Assembly (NCBI GenBank): GCA_043381765.1
Contig: JBHJMP010000309.1
Coordinates: forward strand, 1-20,666
DNA: 20,666 nucleotides
Direction of reading: 5' to 3'
From: Collodictyon triciliatum
Taxonomy: Eukaryota > CRuMs
The notes beneath the pieces are model-generated. The model was not told the origin of the DNA, ran no database searches, and worked only from the letters and a program-made list of their open reading frames with translations. The stretch's first letter is position 1. Each line of letters begins with the position of its first letter. Shown here in pieces: positions 9,456 to 19,771 of the stretch. The translations under genes were made by a program, and so were the position numbers.

Positions 9456-12399
9456 ATGGAGTTTCCGCACTTGAATCTGCAGTTGCTTTTCCAGCGGGAC
9501 GTGACGCGTATTACTCGCGAAACGCAGAATCAGTTGCCAAAGAAGACGGCGCAGTCCATTCACTCCATCCTGTATTCATTGGCAATAGCATCTGCTTTGG
9601 TGAGTCTTTGCAGTAGAGGTTCTCATTACATTAGGACTTCTAATATGAGCGCTTTAATGAATCAAGTCTCACAGACAGATTTCTTTTAATCATTTGACAT
9701 AATTCATCAATCTGCTCTCCTATCAATCCTAATTTCTTTCATTTTACCTCTTGTTTCTTCTATTTTCTCCTATTTAAACCATTTCTATGTGTCAGAATCA
9801 AAGACCGCAGAAAGACTCTCAATCGGCTGCGCTTCCTCTTACAAGCGATGTGCGCATATATGTTGCCTTTCGACCTCCACGCTTGGTGCTCGGCTATCTT
9901 AAATTAGGACAGAAGATATACTCCATTCAAGTTAGTCTTGTTTGTCTAGGAACAAAGCTATGGCTCTAAGTGGAGGATGATTGCCAGCTCTTTTTCTTTT
10001 TCTTTTTCTTTTCTTTTTCTTTTCTTTTTCTTTTCTTTTTCTTTTCTTTTTCTTTTCTTTTCTTCTTTTCTTTTTCTTTTCTTTTCTTTTTCTTTTCTTT
10101 TTCTTTTCTTTTCTTCTTTTCTTTTCTTCTTTTCTTTTCTTCTTTTCTTTTCTTCTTTTCTTTTCTTCTTTTCTTTTCTTTTCTTCTTTTCTTTTCTTCT
10201 TTTCTTTTCTTCTTTTCTTTTCTTCTTTTCTTCTTTTGTTTCTTTAAGTACTTCAAATTATGGAAAGAAGTGCTCTCTGGATGCATTTTCTCTCTCTTTG
10301 TCACAAGCTCCTATTGCATTTCAGAAGCCAGATGGAAATGTCCAAGAAATACTTCTCAACTGCCTGATTGATTTCTACGTCCACGAAACCCATCAAAAGT
10401 CCGGGGTTGGGAAGCTTCTCATTAGAAGAATGCTCATCGTATATGTCTTCCATTTTATAAATTGCGCATATTGCAACTTTTATTTTTGTTGTTTTTATTT
10501 TTAGATAATTATATATTTCAAATATATATTTAAGAATGTTATGCTGCATTAGCACGCTTTTTTTTTTTTTAGCTATCGCTTGTACAATTTATTTTCACCT
10601 AATTCGAAACAGAAGGTCCGTACATGTATATATTTTTTTCTATTGTGGTGAAATGTGGGTATCTTTTAAAGAATGAATCGGACAACCCCCCCTTTTAAAA
10701 ATTCAATGGATACCACTATATCCCATTCAGGAAGAAGGGCTCAAGCCTGATGACATCGCACTTGAAAACGCCACTCCAAGTCTTTTGAAATTCATGAAGA
10801 GCGCACTTCAGCTGGAATCTCCCATACAAATATCCAAAGATGCTGCTGTATTTTCATCTCATAACAAAGGTATTTATTTATGTTCACACAGAAATGTTGA
10901 CTATATTTGTCATGATCGACACACTCATAAACTTGGACAATTGCTAATGAATTTTAATAATAATCCACCTTATTTTTTGTATTATATTACCTTTGACAAG
11001 CATCGACACGATTTTCGACACTTATACCTGCGAATCAGCATTACAATGAATCTATAAATGCGGAACAGAGGATTCAGCCTAGTTCTGATGCACTTAATAC
11101 ATCTGAAAGTAGATAAGCTCTTCAGTTTCCATTTTAAAATTGATATGCCACCCGTCATATATAAATATATCAAGTTATTGGCTTATCGTCCTTTTTTTTT
11201 TTTCCTACAACAAAGACAGCTCAAAGTCCTTACCCTCTTCAAAGTACATCGAGCAAAACTCACGACCACTCTCCTATACCCTACGGCAAACGACAAACTC
11301 ATCTGTATGTATTGATTAACCCATAAACAAATCAATTCATGACACAACTGATGCTGCTATTTTCTCAATGAAACTCTTTTTCTTTTTCTCTTCGACAGCC
11401 GTCCAACCTTCCCGACCTAAAGAAAGGACTTCAACTCACCCACCCACAATCATCACAATCGCCACAATCAGCCTCAAAAGCACCAAATGCACAATACACA
11501 GCACAAAGTGCAGAAAGGCCTCACCAGTACAATAATGACAGCCAGTTTGCCAGTCGACTGCAAACCCTGTCGGGCCTTCGCTTGGACCAGTCGCAAACAA
11601 CCCCACACGCACAACTCCATATGTTCGGCCATTCATCTCTCCAAAGTCCTGGGGCCAGTTCACCCCACAAGCCAGCCACATCACGGTCCAGAAAAGCGGA
11701 AAACTCTTTTCAATCCAGCCGAAACGCAGATGGGAATGCTCCGACGAAACCATATGGAACAGAAGTCATTTCGCTAACCGAGAAATGGATGAACCTCCAC
11801 AATGGCGACCGGAAAACTCCCAGGGAGCAGTATCAAGACTCACTGAGTAACCATACCTCAAACAAAGCACAGTCTTTTCGACCTCCGTTGGTTGTACCAC
11901 ATCCGCAGTTTCGTGACAATGGCGCCAATCAGGCTTCACCCTCTAGATTGTCTGCGTATGTCTTTTCGATTATCATGGTTCTATCTGGCAAATGCCGTTC
12001 ATTCTTTTCTTCATATGGGATGCTCTTTGTTTTTATATCATGTTTATTCCGATTTTTTATATTAAAGTAACAGCTGTGCAGTCGAATTTTAAATTTCATT
12101 TAATTTTTACGACGATTTTAAACACTTTTGGTATTCTTTTAATTCATATGCCTGTAAAATTTCATGGTGAAATTAAAAAAAAAAAAGGAGGTATATTCAT
12201 GGCTTGCATAATCAGAGTCGAGAGTGACCCCAGAGGAATGCAAGCGTATGTTCTCCCACAGCCTCCATTTCGTGTGGTTCCTCCGCGTAGTCTGGAACTT
12301 CCACCGCTGCAGCGGAATGTGGGCAACTCGTCTGGTCCGCACTCAAACAGAGGCTTTCTCCCTCCTAACGCTCGAAGGATTCGAGCATTTGCATCATGA
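9456..12399 (+). CDS. ATAT1 (MEC-17): Alpha-tubulin N-acetyltransferase (ATAT1/MEC-17), 7 exons
   Basis: A predicted GNAT-fold enzyme that would acetylate Lys40 of alpha-tubulin inside microtubules; 453 residues. Exons: 9456-9599, 9796-9930, 10325-10438, 10731-10869, 11220-11308, 11399-11955, 12216-12399, with consistent phases and a TGA stop. The ATG at 9456 gives the family-typical MEFP start. Residues 1-177 are the catalytic domain. Gln50 aligns with human Gln58. NCLIDFYVHET (105-115) matches human CILDFYIHES, with Cys106 at the human Cys120 position. HQKSGVGKLL (116-125) is the acetyl-CoA loop. DIALENATPSLLKFM (139-153) matches human QLAIDRPSQKLLKFL, but the Asp at human 157 is Glu143 here. 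Residues after about 178 are Ser/Gln/Pro-rich and probably disordered; their exons are less certain than the catalytic ones. A possible AATAAA lies near 12572. Confidence 0.9.
9989..10238. repeat. Polypyrimidine CTTTTT/CTTTT/CTTCTTTT tract in ATAT intron 2
   Basis: About 250 bases of pure T and C in the intron at 9931-10324, ending about 85 bases before the acceptor. It grades from CTTTTT units to alternating CTTTT and CTT units. Confidence 0.93.
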
Positions 12400-12730
12400 T
12401 TTTCAATCCAATTTTTGTCTCTATCTTTATTTTCATTTTTGTTCAAAGTTGCTGCTGTTGCTTTGTTTTGCATAATTTACAAACATAACTACCAGTTTAC
12501 TACCATGCAAATATCATTATGGCACTTTTTCTTTTTATTAAGAAAGGTTGTGGTTTGTCTACAATAAGAGTAATAAAATAATGAAGTTAAAAAAAAAAAG
12601 GAGGATTGTCACTAACAAGTAAATGCCATTTGAAAACGAAAATAATTACAAACAGAAAACTAAGAACTGTAATATTGATGTTCCTTTTGGTTGGTTCGAA
12701 TTCGAAAATTAGTCATGACACAGCGCAGCA
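12400..12730. other. Convergent 3' spacer
   Basis: AT-rich sequence between the ATAT stop and the stop of the minus-strand Ser/Asp-rich gene. It contains a candidate AATAAA for ATAT near 12572 and an A run at about 12589-12599. A plus-strand open frame starting at 12606 overlaps the last exon of the minus gene and is taken as its shadow. Confidence 0.5.
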
Positions 12731-15596
12731 TCAAAAGCGTGGCGAGCTTTTTCGTTTTGCAAACTCTGGCACCTGTCCGTTTGTTTCTGAAATGTCTCGC
12801 ATACTTGGCTTTCTATTGCCAATAACAGTTCCTGTTTTGTTTGCGCAAGACTCATGCCTAGAAGCACTCAAGCGTCCCTTCTGTTTTGGGCTGGGAGAGC
12901 TGGAGAATATTTTTGTTGATCAGTATATTACCAAAGATTGTAAGAGAGAAATGCTTTCTAGATAGGGAGTATATTGTAGAATTTATGGAGGAGGAAGCCG
13001 GCGAAGACAACGTTCATTGTCATTGAAATAATTATCTTGGAGCACGTGAAAAGTTTAAAGAAAATACCTAGACGTTGGTGATTTCATATGACTGGTTTGG
13101 ATACATCGTGCGCTTCGACTTGGAGACTCAGGTTTGAGTGTTTTTGCGTGTCTACGATGAACCTTGGCTGCTTTGGTGTTTTGACTGCTCGCCGTAAAGT
13201 AACTATCACTCATATGCTTCTGTGTAGAAAAACTTGACAGACTTCTTTGTACATCTTCAAATGAATCAAGACTGCAATCGGAACGCGGAGAGTTTTTCTC
13301 GTAATCTGTAGATGAGCTAAGGGCCTTGAAATCTCTTTGAGAGGTGTTGAGGGTGGACTTCTCCTCAATCGTACTTTCACAGTGGTGGTCAAACTCACTT
13401 TTCCGTTGAGGTATCTGTACGAAACACCGCACTCGCTTTTCCAGAGCTGATGGAGGACTGGGTGGACTTGCATGTGAGTGAACGAGGAAATACACACAAC
13501 TGGTATTAGGTACTTCGGTGCATCGGGGATTAGCTTGTTTGTCCGATGAGTATATTGCATAAGTTTCTGTGTGTTGGTTTGTCCTTTGTGGTTGCATGTT
13601 TTCATTATTATGGAATTTTTTAGCTTCATGCAAATATTGTGCCGAGCGATGTAATTGATATTCATGGTAACCAATTATGTCTGTGTGGTGGCTGTGAACT
13701 GATTCGCTAGCTGACTGATAGAGTTTATCTCCTCTGTCTGCAGGTGAAATGAGTCTCGTGACTGTCTCACCCACAGCCTTCCATTCAGATGAGACGATTT
13801 GATTGCTCTTCGATTCTACTTCAGAGAAATGCTCTCCAGCAGCACCATCTATCGCGGTATCCGCTGCAATCGAGATTGAGTGAAATTGCTTCGGGTGGTA
13901 AATAAACTCTCATGTTTTTGCCATCACAGGGCTGGCCACCTCGCAAAATATTGACCTTGTATCAGTTGAATTGATTTTCGGAAGAAAAGACATATTTGAT
14001 TCTATTTCATGGGTGGAATGAACTGTCTCCATGGATTCGCTGTTATTTTGGGACCTCGTGGCATCATGAACCGAGCCGAATTCTCTTGGTTGGGAATGAA
14101 CCGAATACTGGCTCACACTAGATTCAGCAAGTATAGCAACTTTTTGTAATAATCTAGCACTGCTCCCAATATGTGTATCAACTACTAGTGTATGTTGCTC
14201 AACAGAAGCGCTATTCCCAATATTTGGTTCATGTTGGTAATCATCTATTGGTAAAGCTACCTTAGAAACAGAAGATTTTGACTCAGATAATTGGGAATCG
14301 TGATCATTTTGCGGAACGGAAGGACAAGTTTGAGATATTGCGCATCCGCCAGAATTCTTGTCATCTCCCTCATTTTTATCCATATCATTTTCTTCTTTGT
14401 TGCTGCAGTCATTACTTCTGAGTGATTTCTATTGGAATAAAAAATTAAACAATCCCATAAAAAATGCAGATAGGTTTCGATGACTTAAAAAATATAATAA
14501 TCGAAGTAACTTCTTCCATTTCTTTGTTTGACTTTTCGCTGGGGGCGTCTACCAGTTTCTGGCTCTCGAGGGTCAAACTGTTTTGAGATCTAACAGGATA
14601 GATTCTTCGATAACTTGTACATCGCTCATTTTCTCTAGAATCATTTCGGTTTGACATAGATTCCTCGAGTGAATGACCCAATAGGCGGCTTTCCGAACAT
14701 ACTGGTACTGGCGTGTTATTACTTTCATGTATGCTCTTGTGTTGTTGAGCAAACGACGTTAAATCCGAAATATCAATACCCAAGTCATCGTAGTTGTCAT
14801 GGTTTGGGCTGAATGGAGAGTCTATGACTCTTTTAACAGGCATTTCTTGCTTCCTTTGTAATTCTTTTGCAGTCGCCCTTTCAGATAATTTTTGTATTCC
14901 TCTCTCAGATTTCATGGCATTTATGGGTGTAGCCGGCAAAGACCGCGGGCTGATTGTGTAGCAGCTGGATGAATCTGAGTCGTTCTTACGGGGTTTGGGG
15001 GGAAACGTGTGTGCATTTGTTCTGATGCAACCAATATCGGGTATTTCGTGACAGATACGACTTGTATTGACCAATACCCCTTCGTTATGATTTAACTGCA
15101 TATCTCCTGTACCTCCATCATCATCACCATCACTATCACTATCACCATCACCATCACCATCACCATCACCATCACCATCACCATCACCATCACCATCACC
15201 ATCACCATCACCATCACCATCACCATCACCATCACCATCACCATCACTATCACTATCACTATCACTATCATCATTATCATCACTAAGGAAAGAAAATTCG
15301 CCAAAGGATGAAATCGAACTCGAATGTGTGATTGTAGAGCCGCTTTCTTTGAATGAAGAAGTCGCGTTAGGCTTGTCCAAATGATTGCCAGATGCGAGTG
15401 CGTCTGTCGTGTGGTTGGTGAGCACATTTCTGATTCCTGCCTCTGAAACGTCAGATTCCTCAGAAGAGAGATTGTGGATGGCCAAAAGCTCAGTTTCGGA
15501 AAAGTTGAATGACCTGTTCGATATTGACTGGCTGTGCTGCGAATCATTGTCCGAGATCGAGCCCAAGAAAGACAAAGACGGCGACGCTGTGCTCAT
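12731..15596 (-). CDS. Unrecognised Ser/Asp-rich, probably disordered protein, 4 exons
   Basis: I do not recognise a family. The model has 854 residues. Exons in reading order: 15596-14511, 14428-13940, 13888-13068, 12899-12731; phases agree at each junction. The start is an ATG followed by a Ser-rich N-terminus with many Ser and acidic residues. Residues about 108-160 are Asp/Ser then Gly/Asp repeats. The rest is rich in Ser, Asn, Thr, Glu and His with no transmembrane segment or obvious fold; the last exon is basic and Ser-rich. Such composition suggests an intrinsically disordered, possibly phosphorylated protein. Between exons 2 and 3 the frame is the same but interrupted by a TGA at 13910-13912. 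I resolve it as a 51-base GT-AG intron (13939-13889), the shortest in this window and therefore the weakest part of the model. The last exon is supported only by phase, acceptor and composition. Confidence 0.6.
15143..15242 (-). repeat. Coding hexanucleotide array encoding Gly-Asp repeats
   Basis: Around 17 copies of a six-base unit (CCATCA on plus, TGATGG on minus) inside exon 1 of the Ser/Asp-rich gene. In frame it reads alternating Asp and Gly at residues about 118-152. It is bordered by diverged units encoding Asp-Ser. A six-base unit cannot shift the frame when it expands or contracts. Confidence 0.9.
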
Positions 15597-16103
15597 TCTC
15601 TGTTCTGTTTATCAGGATGTGCGTTACTTAAAAAAAAAAGTGTTTTTGCTAAAGCAGAACGGAAAAAAAAGGGAAACAAAAAAAAGGAAGGAAAATGGTG
15701 GGGAATTGCACTATTCTGGAAATTATAAATTAAATTCATATACATAATACATGACGCGAAAATGCCTATTATACCGCACATTTCAACATAATTACTGTAT
15801 ATTGTATACATCTCAAATAACAAATTTTTCCGGTCTCTTCGAGAAGCTTCCGGAAATTGCTAGAGGCAAAGAACGCAGCAGGAAATCGCAAAAACATAAG
15901 GCAGACACAGGCCTTTAAGATTTTCTCGTTATGCTCGCAGTATGTAATGCCTGGGCCATGGTCAAGTAAGCGGGGGACTGTATGATAGCACCAGCCACCA
16001 TTCATGAGACAGCATGCCGATAGTCGAGGCCGAACCCAAACTGACACCAACGCACCTCTCATATGTAGCGCAAGCGATTCTAACCAACTGATACAACCAC
16101 ACC
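15597..16103. promoter_or_regulatory. Divergent intergenic region, presumed bidirectional promoter
   Basis: Only about 507 bases separate the start codons of the Ser/Asp-rich gene (minus) and p23 (plus). The left half is A- and T-rich, the right half is more GC-balanced. No specific motif is claimed; the regulatory role is inferred from position only. Confidence 0.4.
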
Positions 16104-17391
16104 ATGGCCTCGTAAGTACACCAACGTACCACAACGTTACCTGAATACCTCATTGAATGGAGGCTCGTTTCTCTCCCGTTCTTGCCACGCATGCCGAGTC
16201 CTCCTTCTTTTCTATTTTCTTTGAGTATTCTCCACATTCTTCATTTCTTGTCAATATCCGCGCGCAATCCAGTCGGCCACCTAACTCACCATGATGGTGG
16301 CTGTTCCACTCACAGCGTCATTCCAAACCTCGTCTGGGCCCAACGCACCGACCGCGTCTTTATCACCGTCCAACTCACAGACGTCAAAGCACCTGAGGTG
16401 TCCTACACGGAGGAGGGTGAGGTCTCCTTCAAAGGCGTGTCTGGAAAGGACGGCCGCACATACGAAGTCCGCCTGCCGCTCTTCGCCCCGATAAATGTCC
16501 AGGTAATCCACAAAATGAGTCGCCTGCATTCTGGCTACTGCCTCAAAACCTCTCGCGCGATAATCTGGGAAAGTCCAGTGATTCGAAGATAATATCTACC
16601 TTCCCAATATTGATTCAATACACACACTCGCAATGCGCATAGGAATCTCGCCACCAAGTCACCAGCCGCTGCATCGAGATCAATCTGAAGCGAAAGGAGA
16701 CCGGGACATACTGGCCTCGTCTTACGAAGGAATCTGGGAAGTATCACTACATTAAGGTGGACTGGGACAAGTGGAGAGACGAAGACGAAGAGGATGGCGA
16801 CGGTAAGCTCCACTATTCGCGTCCATACGAACTTCCTATGCACCGGCCTCACCTGGTCTCCTCTTTTTATGATAACCCGTCCATAACCTGATGGATATTT
16901 GGCTTCAAAAGAAAAAAAAGAAGGGGCACCTTAGCTTCCTCTCCGTTTGTCAAATGCTCTCTTTTTGCCTCCGCAGTAGCACTCTACATTTTGATGTGGC
17001 GTATCACACGATTTACTTTATTCCCACAAACCCATGCAGAAAAATTCGACATGAGCAAGTTTGGCGGCTCCACACCAGACTTTGGAGACTTTGGAGGCAA
17101 CGACAGTGACAGCGAAGACGAGGATGAAGGTAGAAAGCTGCACGAGTAACACTAACCAGCAACATATAAGAAAGACGAGAGGGAGAATCAGTGTTTCATT
17201 TCGTAGGGAAGAAGGGAATATAGCACAAATACACATAAGATTAGCCCCTGGCGACCAATACCCAGATAACGACTTAATTCCCAAAACGCAACTTGACCTT
17301 CATCAACACTTTCCTCATAGACCTACCTGACCTGGAGTCATCGGAAGAGCCGGAGAAGAGCCCAGGAAGCGAGGAGGCCACCTCCGCATAA
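16104..17391 (+). CDS. PTGES3/SBA1-like: p23/SBA1-type HSP90 co-chaperone, 5 exons
   Basis: A predicted 171-residue CS-domain protein that would bind ATP-bound HSP90 in the cytosol or nucleus and stabilise client complexes. Exons: 16104-16111, 16316-16502, 16643-16802, 17040-17129, 17321-17391. The first coding exon is only 8 bases (ATG GCC TC) followed by GTAAGT; joining it to exon 2 gives MASVIPNLVWAQR, matching the family start. The CS domain covers residues about 5-95. The p23 signature YWPRLTKE (88-95) is intact and is followed by IKVDWDKWRDEDEED. The C-terminus is acidic with Phe/Gly/Asp repeats (KFGGSTPDFGDFGG) and ends in DLPDLE then a Ser/Glu-rich tail, as in eukaryotic p23 proteins. 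The length is close to the 160 residues of human p23. Exons are less AT-rich than the surroundings. The identification is strong. Confidence 0.95.
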
Positions 17392-17840
17392 GCCAAGCTG
17401 CGTCAGGATTTCCTCCATACCACATCCGAAAACTTGCACAGCTCACACAAAGAAACCAAGAGCGAACGACACAAGCATCTGCGCCACTTTCTCCACCCGC
17501 AACGACCTTTCCTTCAGCCGAAATAAAGCAGTAACATAGACGGCAAACCCCGTTACGTATACATCAGGTTATCCAACTCAGTACATTCTAATTTGACTGC
17601 CCTGCGATTCTTCAACGCACATACAAAGTCGCACTGTATAGAAGTTGAAGCAAAATGTATTCAAACTACAACTAGAAGGGGTATACTAATCTTTCGATTG
17701 GTAAACCTGGTCCGCCAGTATCCAAGGTCTCACCACTTTTTTCACAAAGATTGCATAGTGGCGAAAACTACCAGGAAAGACTCGACAGCCTATTTTTAGA
17801 GAAAGGTGTAAGCATATTTTGAAGGATTAGGATAACTCTC
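17392..17840. other. Spacer downstream of p23 and of the Fanzor-like relic
   Basis: This holds the p23 3' untranslated region and the sequence immediately 3' of the minus-strand relic. A plus-strand open frame at 17593-17799 has no recognisable content. In intact TnpB and Fanzor loci the guide RNA is encoded at or beyond the 3' end of the nuclease gene, which here would be the right half of this stretch. I could not demonstrate a structured RNA. Confidence 0.35.
17522..17527 (+). terminator. Candidate polyadenylation signal of p23
   Basis: An AATAAA hexamer lies about 130 bases after the p23 stop codon. The assignment is by position and motif only. Confidence 0.35.
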
Positions 17841-19655
17841 TTATATATCATTAGCGCTGTTAAAGTCCCTTGTCAAGAATACACTTTGTTTGCTTTCTGA
17901 ACGATTGCATTCTTTTCACATGAGACATTTATACACATTTTTTTTAAATTCCTTTCAGTATCATAAAATCCAGTTCCTTTTTCGCAGTTACAAGACATCT
18001 TTGAGGTTCTAAATTCATCTACTCTGTTTCAAAACGTTTGGATAGTATTTTTCGTAATCCTCTTCCGATTCTTGGCATAAAATGGTTCATCAGAGATTTT
18101 CTGCTCCAGTCTCCTGACGCCAGTACAACATCCTTGCCAAATGTCTTTTCGATTCCGTCCATAAACAATTCTTCACTTCTTTTTGTATTAACATACTGTA
18201 TCCATATCATCTTTCGAAAAGTTACTTTTTCATAAAATCTGGAAAATTATATCTGGCATCTTGATTTCATGGATACATATTCTCGAATTTTTTCATAATC
18301 GACGGTACATGAATTATGTTTACTCAGTCCTGTCTCTAAATCGATTTAAGATACTCTTGATGTCTCAAACGGCTGATTCTCTTCAAAAGTCCCGAGACCA
18401 AAAGAAATAGCACTTTGTAAATCTGTTGTCATTTATGTCTCTGAATAATTGTACTTTTTTTTCAGGCGCAATAGTATTTTGTGATTTTGAGGAGATTTGC
18501 TATCATTTCTTTGGTATGCCGCGTAACATAATTTCTTACCTGTCTCATTCACCATGTAAACCAAATTAAACTTGCCTGCGTCCACTCCAACAATAATTTT
18601 TTGTCGCTAATAAAGATAACTGCTCTTCGGAAAGTTCATCTATATAGACATATTCTTGGGTGTTTCGATATCTTTGGATTTCGAATTTGAAATACCTTTC
18701 TTTTCAAACAATAATGACACCACCAAGCCCTCTGTTTGTATCTTGTATTTAAAATTTTAGTCTCTTTGATGGAAGACCCTCCTCTTCATTTCAAAGAACT
18801 TATCCCATAGGGTCTCTTTGCATCCTGATATATTTTATTAATGATTTTTTTCTAGTTGATACTTATAGATCTATCAAATATGCAGTATCTAGAGTAATAT
18901 GACATGGTATATTATTAGTTCTTATAGAGATTGGTTGAAACAGTTTGGTTCCAATGCCCTCAAAAATGCGGCTCATGTAAATCAGACATGGAATGTACTT
19001 GTTTGGATTGACTTTGGTGTCATATTCGATACCATTTACAATATCACTGGGAATGATACGATTCAAATTTATTGTAGCCCATTCTTTATATTGTTCTGGT
19101 ATTTGGAGTTTCTTGAAGATGGCTTTTCTTAAGTTTTGTATTTGTCTTTTAAATAGCTTCCGTAATATTCTCATCTTAAGGAACTGTTTGATTTATAAAG
19201 CGCAGTAACCTCTTTACAAAACGCTCCTTAATGCTATTATGATAAGCTGTTAACATTCGCTTCGCCAAGTACGGTAATAAATGAGACAATCCAACCAACA
19301 GAAAGCGTTCTTCTCGGGACAAAAGGAATCGAAAATCATTGAGATAGAAAGTCATCATGTCATTGCTCATTTCTGTTTATTAAATTTGTGGGTCTACTTG
19401 TGAAGCTATTCCGGCTGTCTTTAAAGCGTACAAAAAAAAAAAACAACTTTTCGTCGATTGTTGGGAGTTGTTGTGATTTCAGTATGTAACATCTTGCAAA
19501 CAGATAAGTGTCAGTAACCAAATTATAACACAATAAAACCGTATCGTTGATTTTGTAATAGTCATCCATTCTTTACAATCGACTCCAGAGATGTTTTCAC
19601 ATTTCGATAGTCTGGTTTTACAGACTTTAGATTCTCAAACTCAAGAAGTTTTCTT
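17841..19655 (-). pseudogene. Broken TnpB/Fanzor-like RuvC nuclease with OrfB-type zinc ribbon
   Basis: Fragments in several minus-strand frames appear in the order of a TnpB/Fanzor-superfamily protein, spread over about 1.8 kb, close to the expected full length. From the N-terminal side: a region ending SLESIVKN (about 19573-19654); helical blocks with NDTVLLCYNLV and LPTIDEKLF (19430-19569); a block at 19179-19430; a block at 18863-19174; ETLWDKFFEM and IQTEGLVVSLLFEKKG (about 18680-18820); RuvC-I IVGVDAGKFNLVYMVNE (18541-18600); FGKDVVLASGDWSRKS (about 18085-18135); VDEFRTSKMSCNCEK, first zinc-ribbon half (17978-18022); a second half with KEC (about 17905-17925); RuvC-III TRDFNSANDI, ending with TAA at 17841-17843. 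Breaks include TAATAA at 19377-19382, TAA at 18433-18435 and 18247-18249, a frame change with TAG at 18019-18021, TGA at 17916-17918 replacing an expected Cys, and frame changes near 19567, 19430, 19176 and 18600. No introns were needed. It is almost certainly non-functional. The exact Fanzor subgroup is uncertain. Confidence 0.75.
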
Positions 19656-19748
19656 TTCTTTGTCTGAAAGTCTTTGGTTTAACTTTTCCTTTAGAAAACT
19701 ACCGAGTTTTCAATTTCAATAAAACTTTAGTTAATCAGTCAATTTGAT

Positions 19749-19771
19749 AAAAAAAAAAAAAAAAAAAAAAA
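19749..19771. repeat. Poly-A run
   Basis: A 23-base A homopolymer between the start of the minus-strand relic and the orphan plus-strand frame. Confidence 0.9.

Noticed and set aside
12685-12705. tRNA B-box-like GGTTCGAATTC
   Set aside because: No matching A box, acceptor stem or anticodon arm upstream; coincidence.
12606-12965. Plus-strand 119-codon open frame with a hydrophobic stretch
   Set aside because: It has no recognisable family, and the opposite strand offers a phase-consistent last exon of the Ser/Asp-rich gene at 12731-12899. It remains a weak alternative.
15092-15547. Minus-strand frame with a long Met-Val repeat
   Set aside because: This is the second reading phase of the hexamer that encodes Gly-Asp in the well-supported frame.
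1616-17391. A functional cluster of M20 peptidase, MLO-like, ATAT, Ser/Asp-rich protein and p23
   Set aside because: The known roles are unrelated, the strands alternate, and nothing in the sequence suggests co-regulation beyond two shared divergent spacers.
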